64,000 nt of DNA, taken from positions 264,857 through 328,856 of the forward strand of contig JAEILR010000020.1 of NCBI GenBank assembly GCA_016109435.1. The letters are read 5' to 3'. This document shows positions 10,024-18,128 of the stretch, piece after piece. Numbering within the stretch: position 1 is the stretch's first letter; each line of letters begins with the position of its first letter. This DNA comes from Methanomassiliicoccus sp. (GTDB lineage Archaea > Thermoplasmatota > Thermoplasmata > Methanomassiliicoccales > Methanomassiliicoccaceae). Both the position numbers and the translations under genes were made by a program. Below the pieces are notes generated by a model. It was not told where the DNA came from and did no database searches. It was given only the letters and a program-made list of their open reading frames with translations.

Positions 10024-10186
10024 TAGGAGGCCCCGATGAAGCTAATGTCATCATAATCTGCTCCCGATATATCTATCTCATCCCTTCACCGCCGGCCGCC
10101 GGCCTAGCTCCGGATGAACGGGCGGACGCGGGAAAGGATATGTGCAAGGAGCGGTTTTATCGCTCCGCGCAGGGGAGAGGAGGGTC

Positions 10187-11110
10187 ATGAGGGGCGGAAC
10201 GTTGGAAGCAGTGAGCGTAGAAGGACGCCGCCGGGCCTTGCTCCTGTCCCTCGCGGCCAGCCTCCTGTTCGGCTCCCAGTATGTGGTCATCAAGGGCGGG
10301 ATCGGAGGCGTCAATCCCCTGTTCTTCGGCGCCCTGACCATGGGGATCGGGGGGCTGGTTGCGGTGTTCATCGTATCCCGGCGGAAGCGCCTCGACCTTC
10401 GTCCCTTCCGCCGCTGGGAGGTGTGGGCGGGGACCCTGGCGACGACCGCTCTCATCTCCCTGCAGTACATCGGCCTGACCCTGGCCCCGGCCTCGGTGGG
10501 GGGCCTCATCGTAGGCAGCAACGTCATCTTCGTCGCCCCCCTGTCCGCCATCATCTTCGGAGAGATCATCGGGTGGAAGCGGGCCCTGGGAGTGGCGGTG
10601 GGCCTGGTCGGCATTTTCACCATCACCACGAACTGGAATATCGATTCGATCAGCTCCAGCCAATTCACCGGCTACATTCTGCTGCTGGGAGCCTCCCTGT
10701 CCATCGCCGCCAGCTACCCGCTGACCAAGCTCGCGGTCCGGTACATGGACAACGACGAGTGGGTCATGGCCTTCCACCTGACGAGCGCCGTCGCCCTGAT
10801 GGTCCTGATGCTCCTCACCGGGGGTCCCGGCGACACGGCGTCGGCATCGGTACCCGCCGTCCTGTTCGTCGGGTTGCTGTGCACCTCCGTGCCCACCATC
10901 CTGTGGGCGGTGGGCCTGCGGTCACTGTCCATGACCACCTCAGCGACGATCCTGATGTCCGAATCGGTCTTCGCCGTGATACTGGGAACGGTGGTGAGGA
11001 ACGAATCGATGAGCGCCCTGACCATGCTGGGGGCGATCCTGGTGTTCGTGGCCATATTCCTCGCGGCGATGCCCGGAGGGCGGTGGCAGAGAACAACATT
11101 AGAGAAGTAA
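10187..11110 (+). CDS. EamA/DMT-family transporter
   Basis: A 307-residue ten-helix drug/metabolite transporter with two EamA halves. ATG 10187 is preceded by GGAGAGGAGGG; an in-frame GTG at 10142 would add 15 residues without a better ribosome site. Half 1 begins SLAASLLFGSQYVVIKGG and half 2 begins GYILLLGASLSIAASYPLTKL, each carrying the family's Gly/Pro-rich helix starts (GLIVGSNVIFVAPLSAIIFGE; ATILMSESVFAVILGTVV). Probably exports or imports a small metabolite such as an amino acid or nucleoside; the substrate cannot be deduced. Stands alone between oppositely oriented genes. Confidence 0.85.
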   Translation: MRGGTLEAVSVEGRRRALLLSLAASLLFGSQYVVIKGGIGGVNPLFFGALTMGIGGLVAVFIVSRRKRLDLRPFRRWEVWAGTLATTALISLQYIGLTLAPASVGGLIVGSNVIFVAPLSAIIFGEIIGWKRALGVAVGLVGIFTITTNWNIDSISSSQFTGYILLLGASLSIAASYPLTKLAVRYMDNDEWVMAFHLTSAVALMVLMLLTGGPGDTASASVPAVLFVGLLCTSVPTILWAVGLRSLSMTTSATILMSESVFAVILGTVVRNESMSALTMLGAILVFVAIFLAAMPGGRWQRTTLEK

Positions 11111-11154
11111 GGTAAAGGTAAGGGGTTTCAACGTCTGAGGGGACGGAAGGAGAA

Positions 11155-11214
11155 TTACTTCTTCTTCTTTTCGTCCTTCTTGGCGTCCTTCTTGCCGGGC
11201 TTTGCGCAGGCCAT
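11155..11214 (-). CDS. Lysine-rich 19-residue micropeptide
   Basis: A 20-codon ORF reads MACAKPGKKDAKKDEKKKK. An unusually strong ribosome site, GGAGG, lies 5 nt before the ATG, and ATTATAAA (11245-11252) sits about 25-30 bp upstream of it, a normal archaeal TATA position for a short leader. Nine of 19 residues are Lys and one is Cys. The gap holding it has no other sizeable ORF on this strand. I recognise no family; the composition suggests a nucleic-acid-binding or disordered peptide. Expression is inferred from the signals only. Confidence 0.5.
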   Translation of the reverse strand: MACAKPGKKDAKKDEKKKK

Positions 11215-11296
11215 TTTATCCTCCGCGACAAATCAAGACCTGGGTTTATAATCGTATCGGCCAAAAAATCACGCCGCTGTAATATGGCCGGCCGCT

Positions 11297-11383
11297 GGCT
11301 CGTTCCGGAAGGCCGGTCCCTCCCGCAGGGAGGACCCTCGCCGTCGTCCGATGGGTGGTTCTCGCCCCCGTCCGGAACGAGTC
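11297..11383 (+). ncRNA. Candidate structured non-coding RNA
   Basis: An outer stem pairs 11297-11309 with 11371-11383 (GGCTCGTTCCGGA against TCCGGAACGAGTC, one G-U). Inside it an independent hairpin pairs 11315-11324 with 11328-11336 over a 3-nt loop with one bulge. A plus-strand TATA-like TTTATAAT lies at 11245-11252, and a T-rich tract (about 11440-11463) follows, compatible with archaeal termination. No good ORF covers it. It matches neither the RNase P nor the SRP RNA core motifs I know. Strand is uncertain because the stem is symmetric. Confidence 0.4.
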
Positions 11384-11495
11384 TCCGTGCTCCCCCCGGA
11401 CCGGAGATGAATGCCTCCAGCACTATACGGGTCAGCAAATTAAGTATTATTTTATTATATTCCAGGTTCTTATATCGTTAACGACCCCATTTTTC

Positions 11496-11609
11496 ATTGA
11501 TAATAGTAACATCTGGCTTAGAAAAATAAGATAACTTCAATATTGATAATCAACCAAGATATTTTAAATATCCCGCTAGCCGGTTCAACGCTCAAGGTGT
11601 ATTGATAAT
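11496..11609 (+). promoter_or_regulatory. Three ATTGATAAT direct repeats and a TATA palindrome before the winged-helix gene
   Basis: The nonamer ATTGATAAT occurs at 11496-11504, 11542-11550 and 11601-11609; the last overlaps the ATG of the regulator at 11608. Between copies two and three, 11558-11572 is a perfect palindrome, GATATTT-T-AAATATC, that includes the likely TATA box. The transcription start would fall near 11592. The layout suits autoregulation by the encoded winged-helix protein, which is inference. Confidence 0.5.
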
Positions 11610-11976
11610 GCACGCTCTGGAGACATCAAGGCTGTTGACTGAGGAATACTCTGCAAAGATCCTGCTCGCTACCATGGGCAAGGCGAAGAGCGCCTTCGAG
11701 CTTTCCGAGAAACTGGGAATTCCCATCGCCGCCTGTTACCGCAAGATCAACCTGCTGGAGTCCGCCGGGCTCATCTACTGCGATGAGCGCAAGCTCACCC
11801 AGGCCGGGAAGAGGATCAATATGTACAAGGCTCGCGTGAAGAACGCCCAGATCACCTTTGAGAAGAACAAGATAAAGGCTAAGATCGAGATGATCGACGG
11901 TACCACCGAGGACTACAACTACAACGTCGACATGACCGTCTTCATCAAGGAAGGGGAACGCATACTCGACTTTTAG
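11608..11976 (+). CDS. Winged-helix transcriptional regulator (ArsR-like HTH plus small C-terminal domain)
   Basis: A 122-residue DNA-binding protein. Residues 8-70 form a winged helix: YSAKILLATMGKAKSAFELSEKLG, recognition helix IPIAACYRKINLLESAGL, then a wing. The C-terminal 50 residues form a beta-rich domain (AQITFEKNKIKAKIEMIDG) of unknown role. A paralog with the same architecture and a shared GIP-x-A-x-CY motif is encoded at 59092-59538. ATG 11608 is preferred over the in-frame TTG 11602; AAGGTG lies 8-13 nt upstream. The gene ends in TAG and overlaps the 3' end of the convergent epimerase by 4 nt. Repeats in its promoter suggest autoregulation. Confidence 0.8.
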   Translation: MHALETSRLLTEEYSAKILLATMGKAKSAFELSEKLGIPIAACYRKINLLESAGLIYCDERKLTQAGKRINMYKARVKNAQITFEKNKIKAKIEMIDGTTEDYNYNVDMTVFIKEGERILDF

Positions 11977-12872
11977 TCGCCATTTCTGAAGAAAGCCTTG
12001 AGACCCTCCTCCAGGGAGATCCGGGTGGTGAACCCCACCATCTCCCTGGCGCGTTCCACCCTGGCCACGGAGTGCTTTATGTCCGCGGTCCGGGGCGCCA
12101 CGTGCTCGATCGTGACCTCCCGAGGGCTGACCTTCTTCACGACATTGGCCAGGTCCAGGATGCTGGTCGCCTGACCGGAGCCGCCGTTGAGGACCATCCC
12201 GTCGCGGTCGGACTCCACCACCAGGCGAACCAGCCTGGCGACGTCCGCGGCATGGAGGAAGTCCCTGGTCTGGGACCCGTCCCCCTCGATCCTCAAGGGG
12301 ATCCCGGAGGCGGCGTTCTGGGTGAACTTGGTGATGACGCCCGAGTAAGGGCTCTTGGGGTCCGCCCGGGGGGAGTAGAAGTTGAACGGCCGTATCACCG
12401 CCCATTTCATCCCGTAGGACGACCCGAAGGCCTGGGTGAAATGCTCGGCCGATAGCTTGCTCGACCCGTAGATGGACAGTGGCTCGGCAGGATGGTCCTC
12501 GTCGACCGGCACATGCCTGGGATTCCCGTACGCCGCGGCGCTGGAGATCATGACGAATTTGGACGCTCCGGCGTCCCGGGCGGCCTTCAACACCCTGACC
12601 GTCCCCAAGACGTTGGTCTCGACGTCGAAGGCGGGGTCCTCGGTGGACCGCTGGACCGATACTTGGGCGGCGGTGTGCACCACGGCATCGGCCCCCTTGC
12701 AGACCTCCCGCATCGCTTCCGGGTCCAGGATGTCGGCTATCGTGACACGCCCCCTGGCGCTCTCGAACACCGGCTCACGGAGGTCGACCCCCCAGGCCTC
12801 ATGCTTCGATGCCAGTTCCTCGAACAAATAGGACGACAGCTGTCCCGACCCACCGGTGACCAGAATGTTCAC
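11973..12872 (-). CDS. NAD-dependent epimerase/dehydratase (UDP-sugar epimerase-like)
   Basis: A 299-residue extended short-chain dehydrogenase. The NAD loop TGGSGQLSSYL is at the N-terminus (family pattern GxxGxxG), the acidic residue ending strand 2 is in GVDLREP, and the catalytic Ser and YxxxK are in MISSAAAYGNP and YGSSKLSAE. The substrate-binding region has VIRPFNFYSPRADP, as in UDP-glucose/GlcNAc 4-epimerases and dTDP-glucose dehydratases. Likely makes an activated sugar for surface glycans, consistent with the flippase at 13245 and glycosyltransferase elsewhere in the window. Exact sugar unknown. Divergent from the small membrane protein at 12981. Confidence 0.85.
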   Translation of the reverse strand: MNILVTGGSGQLSSYLFEELASKHEAWGVDLREPVFESARGRVTIADILDPEAMREVCKGADAVVHTAAQVSVQRSTEDPAFDVETNVLGTVRVLKAARDAGASKFVMISSAAAYGNPRHVPVDEDHPAEPLSIYGSSKLSAEHFTQAFGSSYGMKWAVIRPFNFYSPRADPKSPYSGVITKFTQNAASGIPLRIEGDGSQTRDFLHAADVARLVRLVVESDRDGMVLNGGSGQATSILDLANVVKKVSPREVTIEHVAPRTADIKHSVARVERAREMVGFTTRISLEEGLKAFFRNGD

Positions 12873-12980
12873 AGGCCCGGATAAGGCAAGGCTAACTTAA
12901 AATGTTCACCGCAGCGGCCGCCGCCGGTGGTAAGGTCTAAGAACCATGGCGCCATTGTTATCGGACGGGGTGCCGGTCAA

Positions 12981-13193
12981 ATGGTATTTGCTGAACTGGG
13001 TCTTTCGTCCATAGCCTTGGTCCTGCTGTTCATCCTCGGCCTGGGCATCCTCATTCTGATCATCAAGCTCCTGATCCTCTTCATCCCCGGGATCATCATC
13101 GCCGCGGTGACGTGGTACATCACCCAAGATGCCTTCCTCACCGGGGTGGCGTTCATAGCCATCACCGTCCTGATGATCATTTTCAAGCGCTGA
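12981..13193 (+). CDS. Small two-helix membrane protein
   Basis: A 70-residue, almost entirely hydrophobic protein: helix 1 at residues 8-33 (SIALVLLFILGLGILILIIK) and helix 2 spanning the second half, joined by a short turn with YITQDAF, ending IIFKR. An in-frame ATG 54 nt upstream (12927) would add 18 polar residues, but 12981 has the purine-rich GACGGGG nearby and gives a cleaner protein. No family recognised. It lies upstream of the second flippase and may share its control region, but a TATA-like element between them suggests separate transcription. Confidence 0.55.
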   Translation: MVFAELGLSSIALVLLFILGLGILILIIKLLILFIPGIIIAAVTWYITQDAFLTGVAFIAITVLMIIFKR

Positions 13194-13199
13194 CGTCGT

Positions 13200-13220
13200 C
13201 CTCCAGTTAAATATTGGAGG
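13200..13220 (+). promoter_or_regulatory. Inverted repeat framing the TATA box of the flippase gene
   Basis: CCTCCA (13200-13205) and TGGAGG (13215-13220) form a perfect inverted repeat around GTTAAATAT, which contains the likely TATA box about 35 bp before the ATG at 13245. A repressor bound here would block TBP. Only seen once in the window. Confidence 0.4.
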
Positions 13221-13244
13221 CTCAAATCGCAATTATGGCAGACC

Positions 13245-14699
13245 ATGGGGCTGGTACGCGACGTTGCCAGGAATACGCTGGCCATGGGGGCCGTTCAGGT
13301 GGCCTCCCAGTTCTCGACCTTCATACTGTCGGTCTTCCTGCAGTATTACATCCATAACGACTATGGATACTACTCCTACGCCTTCGCCCTGTCCTCCATG
13401 GTCTTCATCATCGCCGATTTCGGGCTGGGGTTCCAGATGGTGGTGGACGTGGCTCCCAACCGTTCCATCGCTTCCCAGTACCTGACCAATACCCTCTACC
13501 TCCGCGGAGTGCTGGGCGCGGTGGGGGTGGCCATCACCCTGCTCATCGCCCTGTTCTCCGACCTCCCTCAGACCGCGAGGCTGGCCATCCTCATTATCGG
13601 CATCGCCACGGCGTTCAACTGGGTGGCCATGGTGTTCACCTCCATACTGACGGCGTTCGAGAAGATGCATTACGTGCTCTACACCAACCTTATCGAGCGC
13701 ATCTTCACGGTGGCCGTGGCCATCGTCATGCTCCTTCTCGGATTCGGCCTGCTGGTGGTCGCTCTGGTGGTGCTGATCGGCAGCCTCCTCAACATCTTGT
13801 TGGGCCTGTTAGTGACCACCCGCCGCATCGTCCGGCCGGCGAGGCTGCCCGATTTCCGGCAGGCCCACCGGCAGCTGAGGTCAGCCATCCCCTATGCCGC
13901 CAGCGGGGTACTGGTGACCTCCCTGTACTCGCTCAACGGGGTCCTGGTGATGAACCTGACACTGTGGACCGGAGGGGGGCAGGTCTTCGCCGCCCACTCC
14001 ACCGCCATTTACATCCTGGCGTTCAACCTGGTGGTGGCACTCATCGGGGTGCCCACCGTCCTCATCACCGTCCTGCTGCCGGTGATCTCCCGAATGTACA
14101 AGACCTCTTCGGGCATGACCCAACTGACCCTGCAGAAGGTCATGAAGTACATGTTCGCCCTCGGCCTGCCGGTGACGGTGGGAGGCATCCTGCTCTCCGA
14201 CAGGCTCATCCAGTTCATCTACGCACCGGACTTCTGGGATTCAGCACAGGTGTTCCGCCTCCTCCTTCCGGTCATCGCCATCTCTTTCTTCGGGACGGGG
14301 ATCTCGAGCGTCCTGGCATCCGCCGACCGCATTCGCCTCACCACCGTGGCGTCCGGGGTCGCGGCGGCGGTCAATGCCGCGCTCTGCTTCCTCCTCATAC
14401 CCATCTATGGCGCTCCGGGGGCGGCCGTGGCCTTCACCGCGGCCTACCTGTGCATGGTGGTGGTGGGGGTCCGGTTCCTCTCCCGGGAGGTCTTCAAGAT
14501 CGACCTGTTCGACATACTGGCACGGCCGGTCGTGGCAGTGGTGGGGATGAGCGTGGCCCTCTACCTGCTGCCGCCCATGCACTACCTGCCGGCCATGGTG
14601 ATCGGGGCGGTGGTATACCTTATTCTTCTGTTCGCGCTGGGCGGCATCGACAGCCAGGATCGGAATCTCTTGAAGAAAATCATGGAGAAGGGGACCTGA
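13245..14699 (+). CDS. Flippase / polysaccharide biosynthesis transporter (Wzx-like)
   Basis: A 484-residue MOP-superfamily membrane protein with fourteen predicted helices. It begins MGLVRDVARNTLAMGAVQ and has the archaeal flippase layout: paired 6-helix bundles, the cytoplasmic VISRMYKTSSGMTQLTLQKVM loop near the middle, and a conserved YAPDFWDSAQVFRLL helix start. Probably flips lipid-linked glycans for surface-layer or protein glycosylation. No glycan cluster surrounds it, although a UDP-sugar epimerase-like gene lies 0.4 kb upstream on the other strand. Distinct from, but the same superfamily as, the protein at 5978-7279. Confidence 0.88.
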   Translation: MGLVRDVARNTLAMGAVQVASQFSTFILSVFLQYYIHNDYGYYSYAFALSSMVFIIADFGLGFQMVVDVAPNRSIASQYLTNTLYLRGVLGAVGVAITLLIALFSDLPQTARLAILIIGIATAFNWVAMVFTSILTAFEKMHYVLYTNLIERIFTVAVAIVMLLLGFGLLVVALVVLIGSLLNILLGLLVTTRRIVRPARLPDFRQAHRQLRSAIPYAASGVLVTSLYSLNGVLVMNLTLWTGGGQVFAAHSTAIYILAFNLVVALIGVPTVLITVLLPVISRMYKTSSGMTQLTLQKVMKYMFALGLPVTVGGILLSDRLIQFIYAPDFWDSAQVFRLLLPVIAISFFGTGISSVLASADRIRLTTVASGVAAAVNAALCFLLIPIYGAPGAAVAFTAAYLCMVVVGVRFLSREVFKIDLFDILARPVVAVVGMSVALYLLPPMHYLPAMVIGAVVYLILLFALGGIDSQDRNLLKKIMEKGT

Positions 14700-14753
14700 G
14701 GGCGGGAAACAGTTATCAACTCCAGGCGTTTAATAAGTATCAGAGGTATCGAA

Positions 14754-15062
14754 ATGCAGGAACCGGTCAGTGTATCAAAGACGAACCTGGAGCTAGGGTG
14801 CATAGGGAAGAAGGACGTCATCACCACCGATGGGAGGAACATCGGGACATTGAGCGGCGCGTGGATCGACACCACTGCATGGACGGTGATCTCCCTGGTC
14901 GTCGACCTGAACAAGGATGTTGTCTCCGAGCTGAACGTAAAGAAGCCAATTCTACGCACGGCGAAGGTTAACGTTCCCACCGCCAACATCAAGAACATCG
15001 CCGACGTCGTCCAGCTGAACAGCGACATAACCAACCTGGGGTCCATATTGACCAGCCCGTAG
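14754..15062 (+). CDS. Small PRC-barrel domain protein
   Basis: A 102-residue protein carrying one PRC-barrel fold: GCIGKKDVITTDGRNIGTLSGAWID, then the hydrophobic strand TVISLVVDLNKDVV, and a C-terminal half rich in Asn, Ile and Val. Similar in size to stand-alone archaeal PRC-barrel proteins, whose roles are mostly unknown. ATG 14754 follows GAGGTATCGAA, and TTTAATAAG about 27 bp further upstream is a plausible TATA box. The gene ends in TAG and converges on the DUF2117 gene with a 20-nt gap. A second, tandem PRC-barrel protein is at 3646. Confidence 0.8.
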   Translation: MQEPVSVSKTNLELGCIGKKDVITTDGRNIGTLSGAWIDTTAWTVISLVVDLNKDVVSELNVKKPILRTAKVNVPTANIKNIADVVQLNSDITNLGSILTSP

Positions 15063-15082
15063 GGCAGGTCATGCCCCCAGGG

Positions 15083-16138
15083 CTAGCTTTTTTTAACATC
15101 GATCAGAGCGTTCCCTGCCATCACCGCGATGGTGTCCGCAAGCTCACGCAGGTCCCCGGCGTAGAGCATCTCGTCCGCGCCATTGAACACCGTCCTCCGG
15201 ACCGCGTCCCCCAACTGGTCATCGTTTCCCGGACGCAGTCGGATGGCCACCGAGCCGGGGGCCGAGGCGCGGTCCACGCATATTCCGTCCTCGTCCCCGT
15301 CCACTATACCGATGACCGGGACCCCCAAGCGGGCCAGCAGGGAGGTGGAGATGCGGGTGGTGTCATCGCCCACGGTTATCGCCGCCCTCGCCCCTTTAGC
15401 CCGGAAGATGGCGTCCTCGGCCCGGTGATCGACGAGAATGATCCTGTCCCCCGGCGAGGGAGGAGCGATCCTCGGCGTGGCCCGCGTGCGCCGCACCGAG
15501 CCGGAGCGGATGACCGCTTTACCGACGTCGGTGACCCTGACCTTCTCCAGCCCGTGGTGCTTGACCTCCACGTTCTCGAACCGCAGCTCCCCGTCGACCA
15601 ATCTCACGGTGACGTCGGAGGAGGTCGCTCTTCCCACCACCGTGCCGTTTATCCAGATGTTCTCTCCCCGACGGACGCCGTGAAGGCGGCGGACGTCCTT
15701 ACCCATCTCCGCCGGCGGGGCCGCGGTCACCCTCTCCAGCCCCAGTTCGTTTATCAGGGACGCCAGCGGCGTAGGTAAGGAGGGTACCCATTCGATGAAG
15801 AAGTCCCTGTCCAGCTGCGCCAGGGGACTGGACAGCTTGGTTGATACCCTGCCGAACACGATGCTCCCGAAACCAGTGCCCGACTCCCTGGACTTGGACC
15901 AGTTCAGCACAGCTGTGGCATCGCACGTCCGGTCCAGAAGGGGAAGGGCGTTGGACACCAGCTGGCGGGGCACGATGGAGATCCTGTCCTCCAGGCCCGC
16001 GTCGATGATCGCTGCCGTTCCCATCGCTCCGCCCAGGGTGGCGACGACCTCGCCCTCCTCCTCCAGCCGGTCCATTATCCTGACCGCCATGCCGGAGTCG
16101 ATCACCTCGGCACCGTGGACGACCACGCCGAATCTCAT
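15083..16138 (-). CDS. DUF2117-family archaeal protein
   Basis: A 351-residue soluble protein resembling the methanogen DUF2117 family: N-terminal MRFGVVVHGAEVIDSGMA, a Rossmann-like first third, the conserved GRVSTKLSSPLAQLDRDFFIEW segment, and a C-terminal third containing IILVDHRAEDAIFRAKGA and GVPVIGIVDGDEDGI. Function is unknown; the last part resembles nucleotide- or phosphate-binding folds. ATG 16138 matches the expected N-terminus; an in-frame GTG at 16153 is the alternative. It ends in TAG and follows the site-2 protease gene on the same strand with a short gap, so the two may be co-transcribed. Confidence 0.7.
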   Translation of the reverse strand: MRFGVVVHGAEVIDSGMAVRIMDRLEEEGEVVATLGGAMGTAAIIDAGLEDRISIVPRQLVSNALPLLDRTCDATAVLNWSKSRESGTGFGSIVFGRVSTKLSSPLAQLDRDFFIEWVPSLPTPLASLINELGLERVTAAPPAEMGKDVRRLHGVRRGENIWINGTVVGRATSSDVTVRLVDGELRFENVEVKHHGLEKVRVTDVGKAVIRSGSVRRTRATPRIAPPSPGDRIILVDHRAEDAIFRAKGARAAITVGDDTTRISTSLLARLGVPVIGIVDGDEDGICVDRASAPGSVAIRLRPGNDDQLGDAVRRTVFNGADEMLYAGDLRELADTIAVMAGNALIDVKKS

Positions 16139-16159
16139 CCCCCCGCGATGCACGGACCG

Positions 16160-17296
16160 CTAATTAACGCCTCGGGTCTGGCCCCGCTCGGCCACCCTTA
16201 CCTCCAGTACCCGCATGAGGTCCGAACGGCTGATGATGCCCACGATGCGGTCCTGGTCCAGCACCACCAGCCTCCCGATGTTCTTACCCGACACCGCCTG
16301 TATGGCCTCCATGGCCGGGGTGTCGGGGGCGACGGTCATGACCTGGGGGGTCATCACCTGGCCGACCCTCACCACCAGATGCTGGTCCACGGGCACCTTC
16401 TGGGCATCCTGGAGGGTGACGATGCCCACCAGCCTACCTCCGTCCACCACCGGGTACCCCAGGTGCTTCTCGATCATCATCTTGTCCAGCAGGTCCCTGA
16501 TGCTGGCCCCGGGGCCGATGGTCGAGACAGGAGAGGTCATCACCTGCCCAACGGTCACCCCGTCCAGGGCCTGGGAGATGAGGGTCCCCCGCTCCTCCTG
16601 CCCCGCTCCGATGTAGATGAACAGAGCAATTATGATGAGCCAGGGATTGAAGAAGATGAAACCCACCAGGGCCATGGCCAGCGCGACCATCTTTCCCACC
16701 TGCACGGCGATGGAGGTCGCCCGGGTGAACCCCAGTCTCTTGGCCAGAACGGCGCGCAGCACCCGGCCGCCGTCCATGGGGAACGCGGGGATGATGTTGA
16801 AGCCGGCGAGCAGGAGATTGTAGAAGCTGGTGAGCCCGACGGTGATGGTGGCGATCTCCCACCCCAGCCCGGACATCCCGCTGAACAGGTACCACAGCGG
16901 AAGGAAGGCGAGGCCTATGGCGAAACTGGTGACCGGGCCGATGAGGGCCATGAGGCCCTCTCCCGGAGCGTCCTTGGGCTGATGCTCGATCTCCGAGGCC
17001 CCCCCGAACAGGAACAGGGTGATCCCCGAGATCCTGTATCCGTTGCGCAGGGCGACGTAGGAATGCGCCAGTTCATGGACCAGCACGGCAATGAAGAACA
17101 AGATCGTGGCCGACAGGCCCAGGGCCAGTTTCGCCCAGTCCGCCAACGGCAGGCCCCCGTAGCCCAGGGTGAACCCCAGCAGCGAGGTGCTGGCGAAGGC
17201 GAAGGAGAGGGCGAAGAGGGGGAGGATGAGCAGGAACGAAATGTGTATCTTTATCGGTATTCCCAGCAACCGCCCTATCTTCAACGAGCCCTTCAT
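16160..17296 (-). CDS. Site-2 protease-like M50 metallopeptidase with two CBS domains
   Basis: A 378-residue membrane protease. Six hydrophobic segments occupy residues 15-225. The zinc-binding HExxH is HELAH in the second helix region, and the third ligand is the Asp of FPMDGGRVLRA (family motif NxxPxxxLDG variant). Two CBS domains follow (about residues 245-305 and 310-370: VGQVMTSPVSTIGPGAS and VGQVMTPQVMTVAPDTP), which typically sense adenine nucleotides. Cleaves transmembrane substrates inside the bilayer; the substrate is unknown. Full length for the CBS-containing archaeal subfamily. Confidence 0.92.
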   Translation of the reverse strand: MKGSLKIGRLLGIPIKIHISFLLILPLFALSFAFASTSLLGFTLGYGGLPLADWAKLALGLSATILFFIAVLVHELAHSYVALRNGYRISGITLFLFGGASEIEHQPKDAPGEGLMALIGPVTSFAIGLAFLPLWYLFSGMSGLGWEIATITVGLTSFYNLLLAGFNIIPAFPMDGGRVLRAVLAKRLGFTRATSIAVQVGKMVALAMALVGFIFFNPWLIIIALFIYIGAGQEERGTLISQALDGVTVGQVMTSPVSTIGPGASIRDLLDKMMIEKHLGYPVVDGGRLVGIVTLQDAQKVPVDQHLVVRVGQVMTPQVMTVAPDTPAMEAIQAVSGKNIGRLVVLDQDRIVGIISRSDLMRVLEVRVAERGQTRGVN

Positions 17297-17339
17297 GCAC
17301 TATTATTGTCGCTGTATATAGATAGCGTTTTATGCGGGC

Positions 17340-18101
17340 TCAATGGCCCGCGGTGTGGAGCACCAGGCTCAGCCCGTACATGGTGGCTATTCCCAGGACG
17401 ACCAGGGCGAAGGCCTTGTACTGAGTGTGCTCCTCGTGGAAGGCCTCCGGAAGGAGGTCGTATATTCCCACGTACATGAACGTCCCCCCGGCCAGGGCCA
17501 GGGGTATGCCCAGCTCGATCCCTTCCAGCCAGTCGATGAACGGAAAGGCGAACGCGGCGGCGATGGGGGTGATGAGGGAGAAAAGCAGCATGTACTTCAA
17601 CCCCCTCCTCTTGTCGATATCGGCGAGGCGGAAAGTGGTGGACAGGGAGAACACGTCGATGGCCTTGTGCGCGAGGATCGCCAGGAACACGACGGTCCCG
17701 ATCTCCTCCCCCAGCACGACGGCGACCCCCAGGGCGAAGCCGTCCATGACCGAGTGGACGCTCAGACCGATGAAGGCGGTGGTGCTGGTCAGGGAGTGGG
17801 AGTGCTCCACGGTATGATCGTCGCACTCGTCCTGGTGGCGATGCTGGATGATGATCTCGGCGAGCAGGATGGCGACGAAGCCGACCATCACCAGCATGAG
17901 CGCCTGCTCGATGTCCATCGCCTCCACGGCGTGGGGCACCAGTATGAGGAAGGTCGCCCCGATGAACACCCCCGCGCTGAGGGCGGTCATCATGTGCAGC
18001 TGGTTCGATGTCCATCTGCCGAGAAAGGGCAGGCTTCCGCCCAAGAGCGATACGACTATGATCATGGCAGAATAAGCAGCTAGGAGCAACCAGGGTTCCA
18101 T
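17340..18101 (-). CDS. ZIP-family divalent metal transporter
   Basis: A 253-residue, eight-helix ZIP transporter importing Zn2+, Fe2+ or a related metal. Helix 4 carries GLSVHSVMDGFALGVAV (family HxxxDG region) and helix 5 AILAHKAIDVFSLS, where the second metal-binding HK motif replaces the usual HExPxG form. The cytoplasmic loop 3 is His/Asp rich: HRHQDECDDHTVEHSHS. Helix 8 ends GLSLVLHTAGH. Divergent from the cupin gene, with a perfect 11-bp-armed inverted repeat between them that may serve a metal-responsive regulator. Confidence 0.88.
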   Translation of the reverse strand: MEPWLLLAAYSAMIIVVSLLGGSLPFLGRWTSNQLHMMTALSAGVFIGATFLILVPHAVEAMDIEQALMLVMVGFVAILLAEIIIQHRHQDECDDHTVEHSHSLTSTTAFIGLSVHSVMDGFALGVAVVLGEEIGTVVFLAILAHKAIDVFSLSTTFRLADIDKRRGLKYMLLFSLITPIAAAFAFPFIDWLEGIELGIPLALAGGTFMYVGIYDLLPEAFHEEHTQYKAFALVVLGIATMYGLSLVLHTAGH

Positions 18102-18128
18102 TATCCGATCCCATTCGGGGATAGAGGC

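Noticed and set aside
16115..17479. 454-codon plus-strand frame over the M50 protease
   Set aside because: Antisense to a gene with a clear HELAH motif and CBS domains; biased composition typical of shadow frames.
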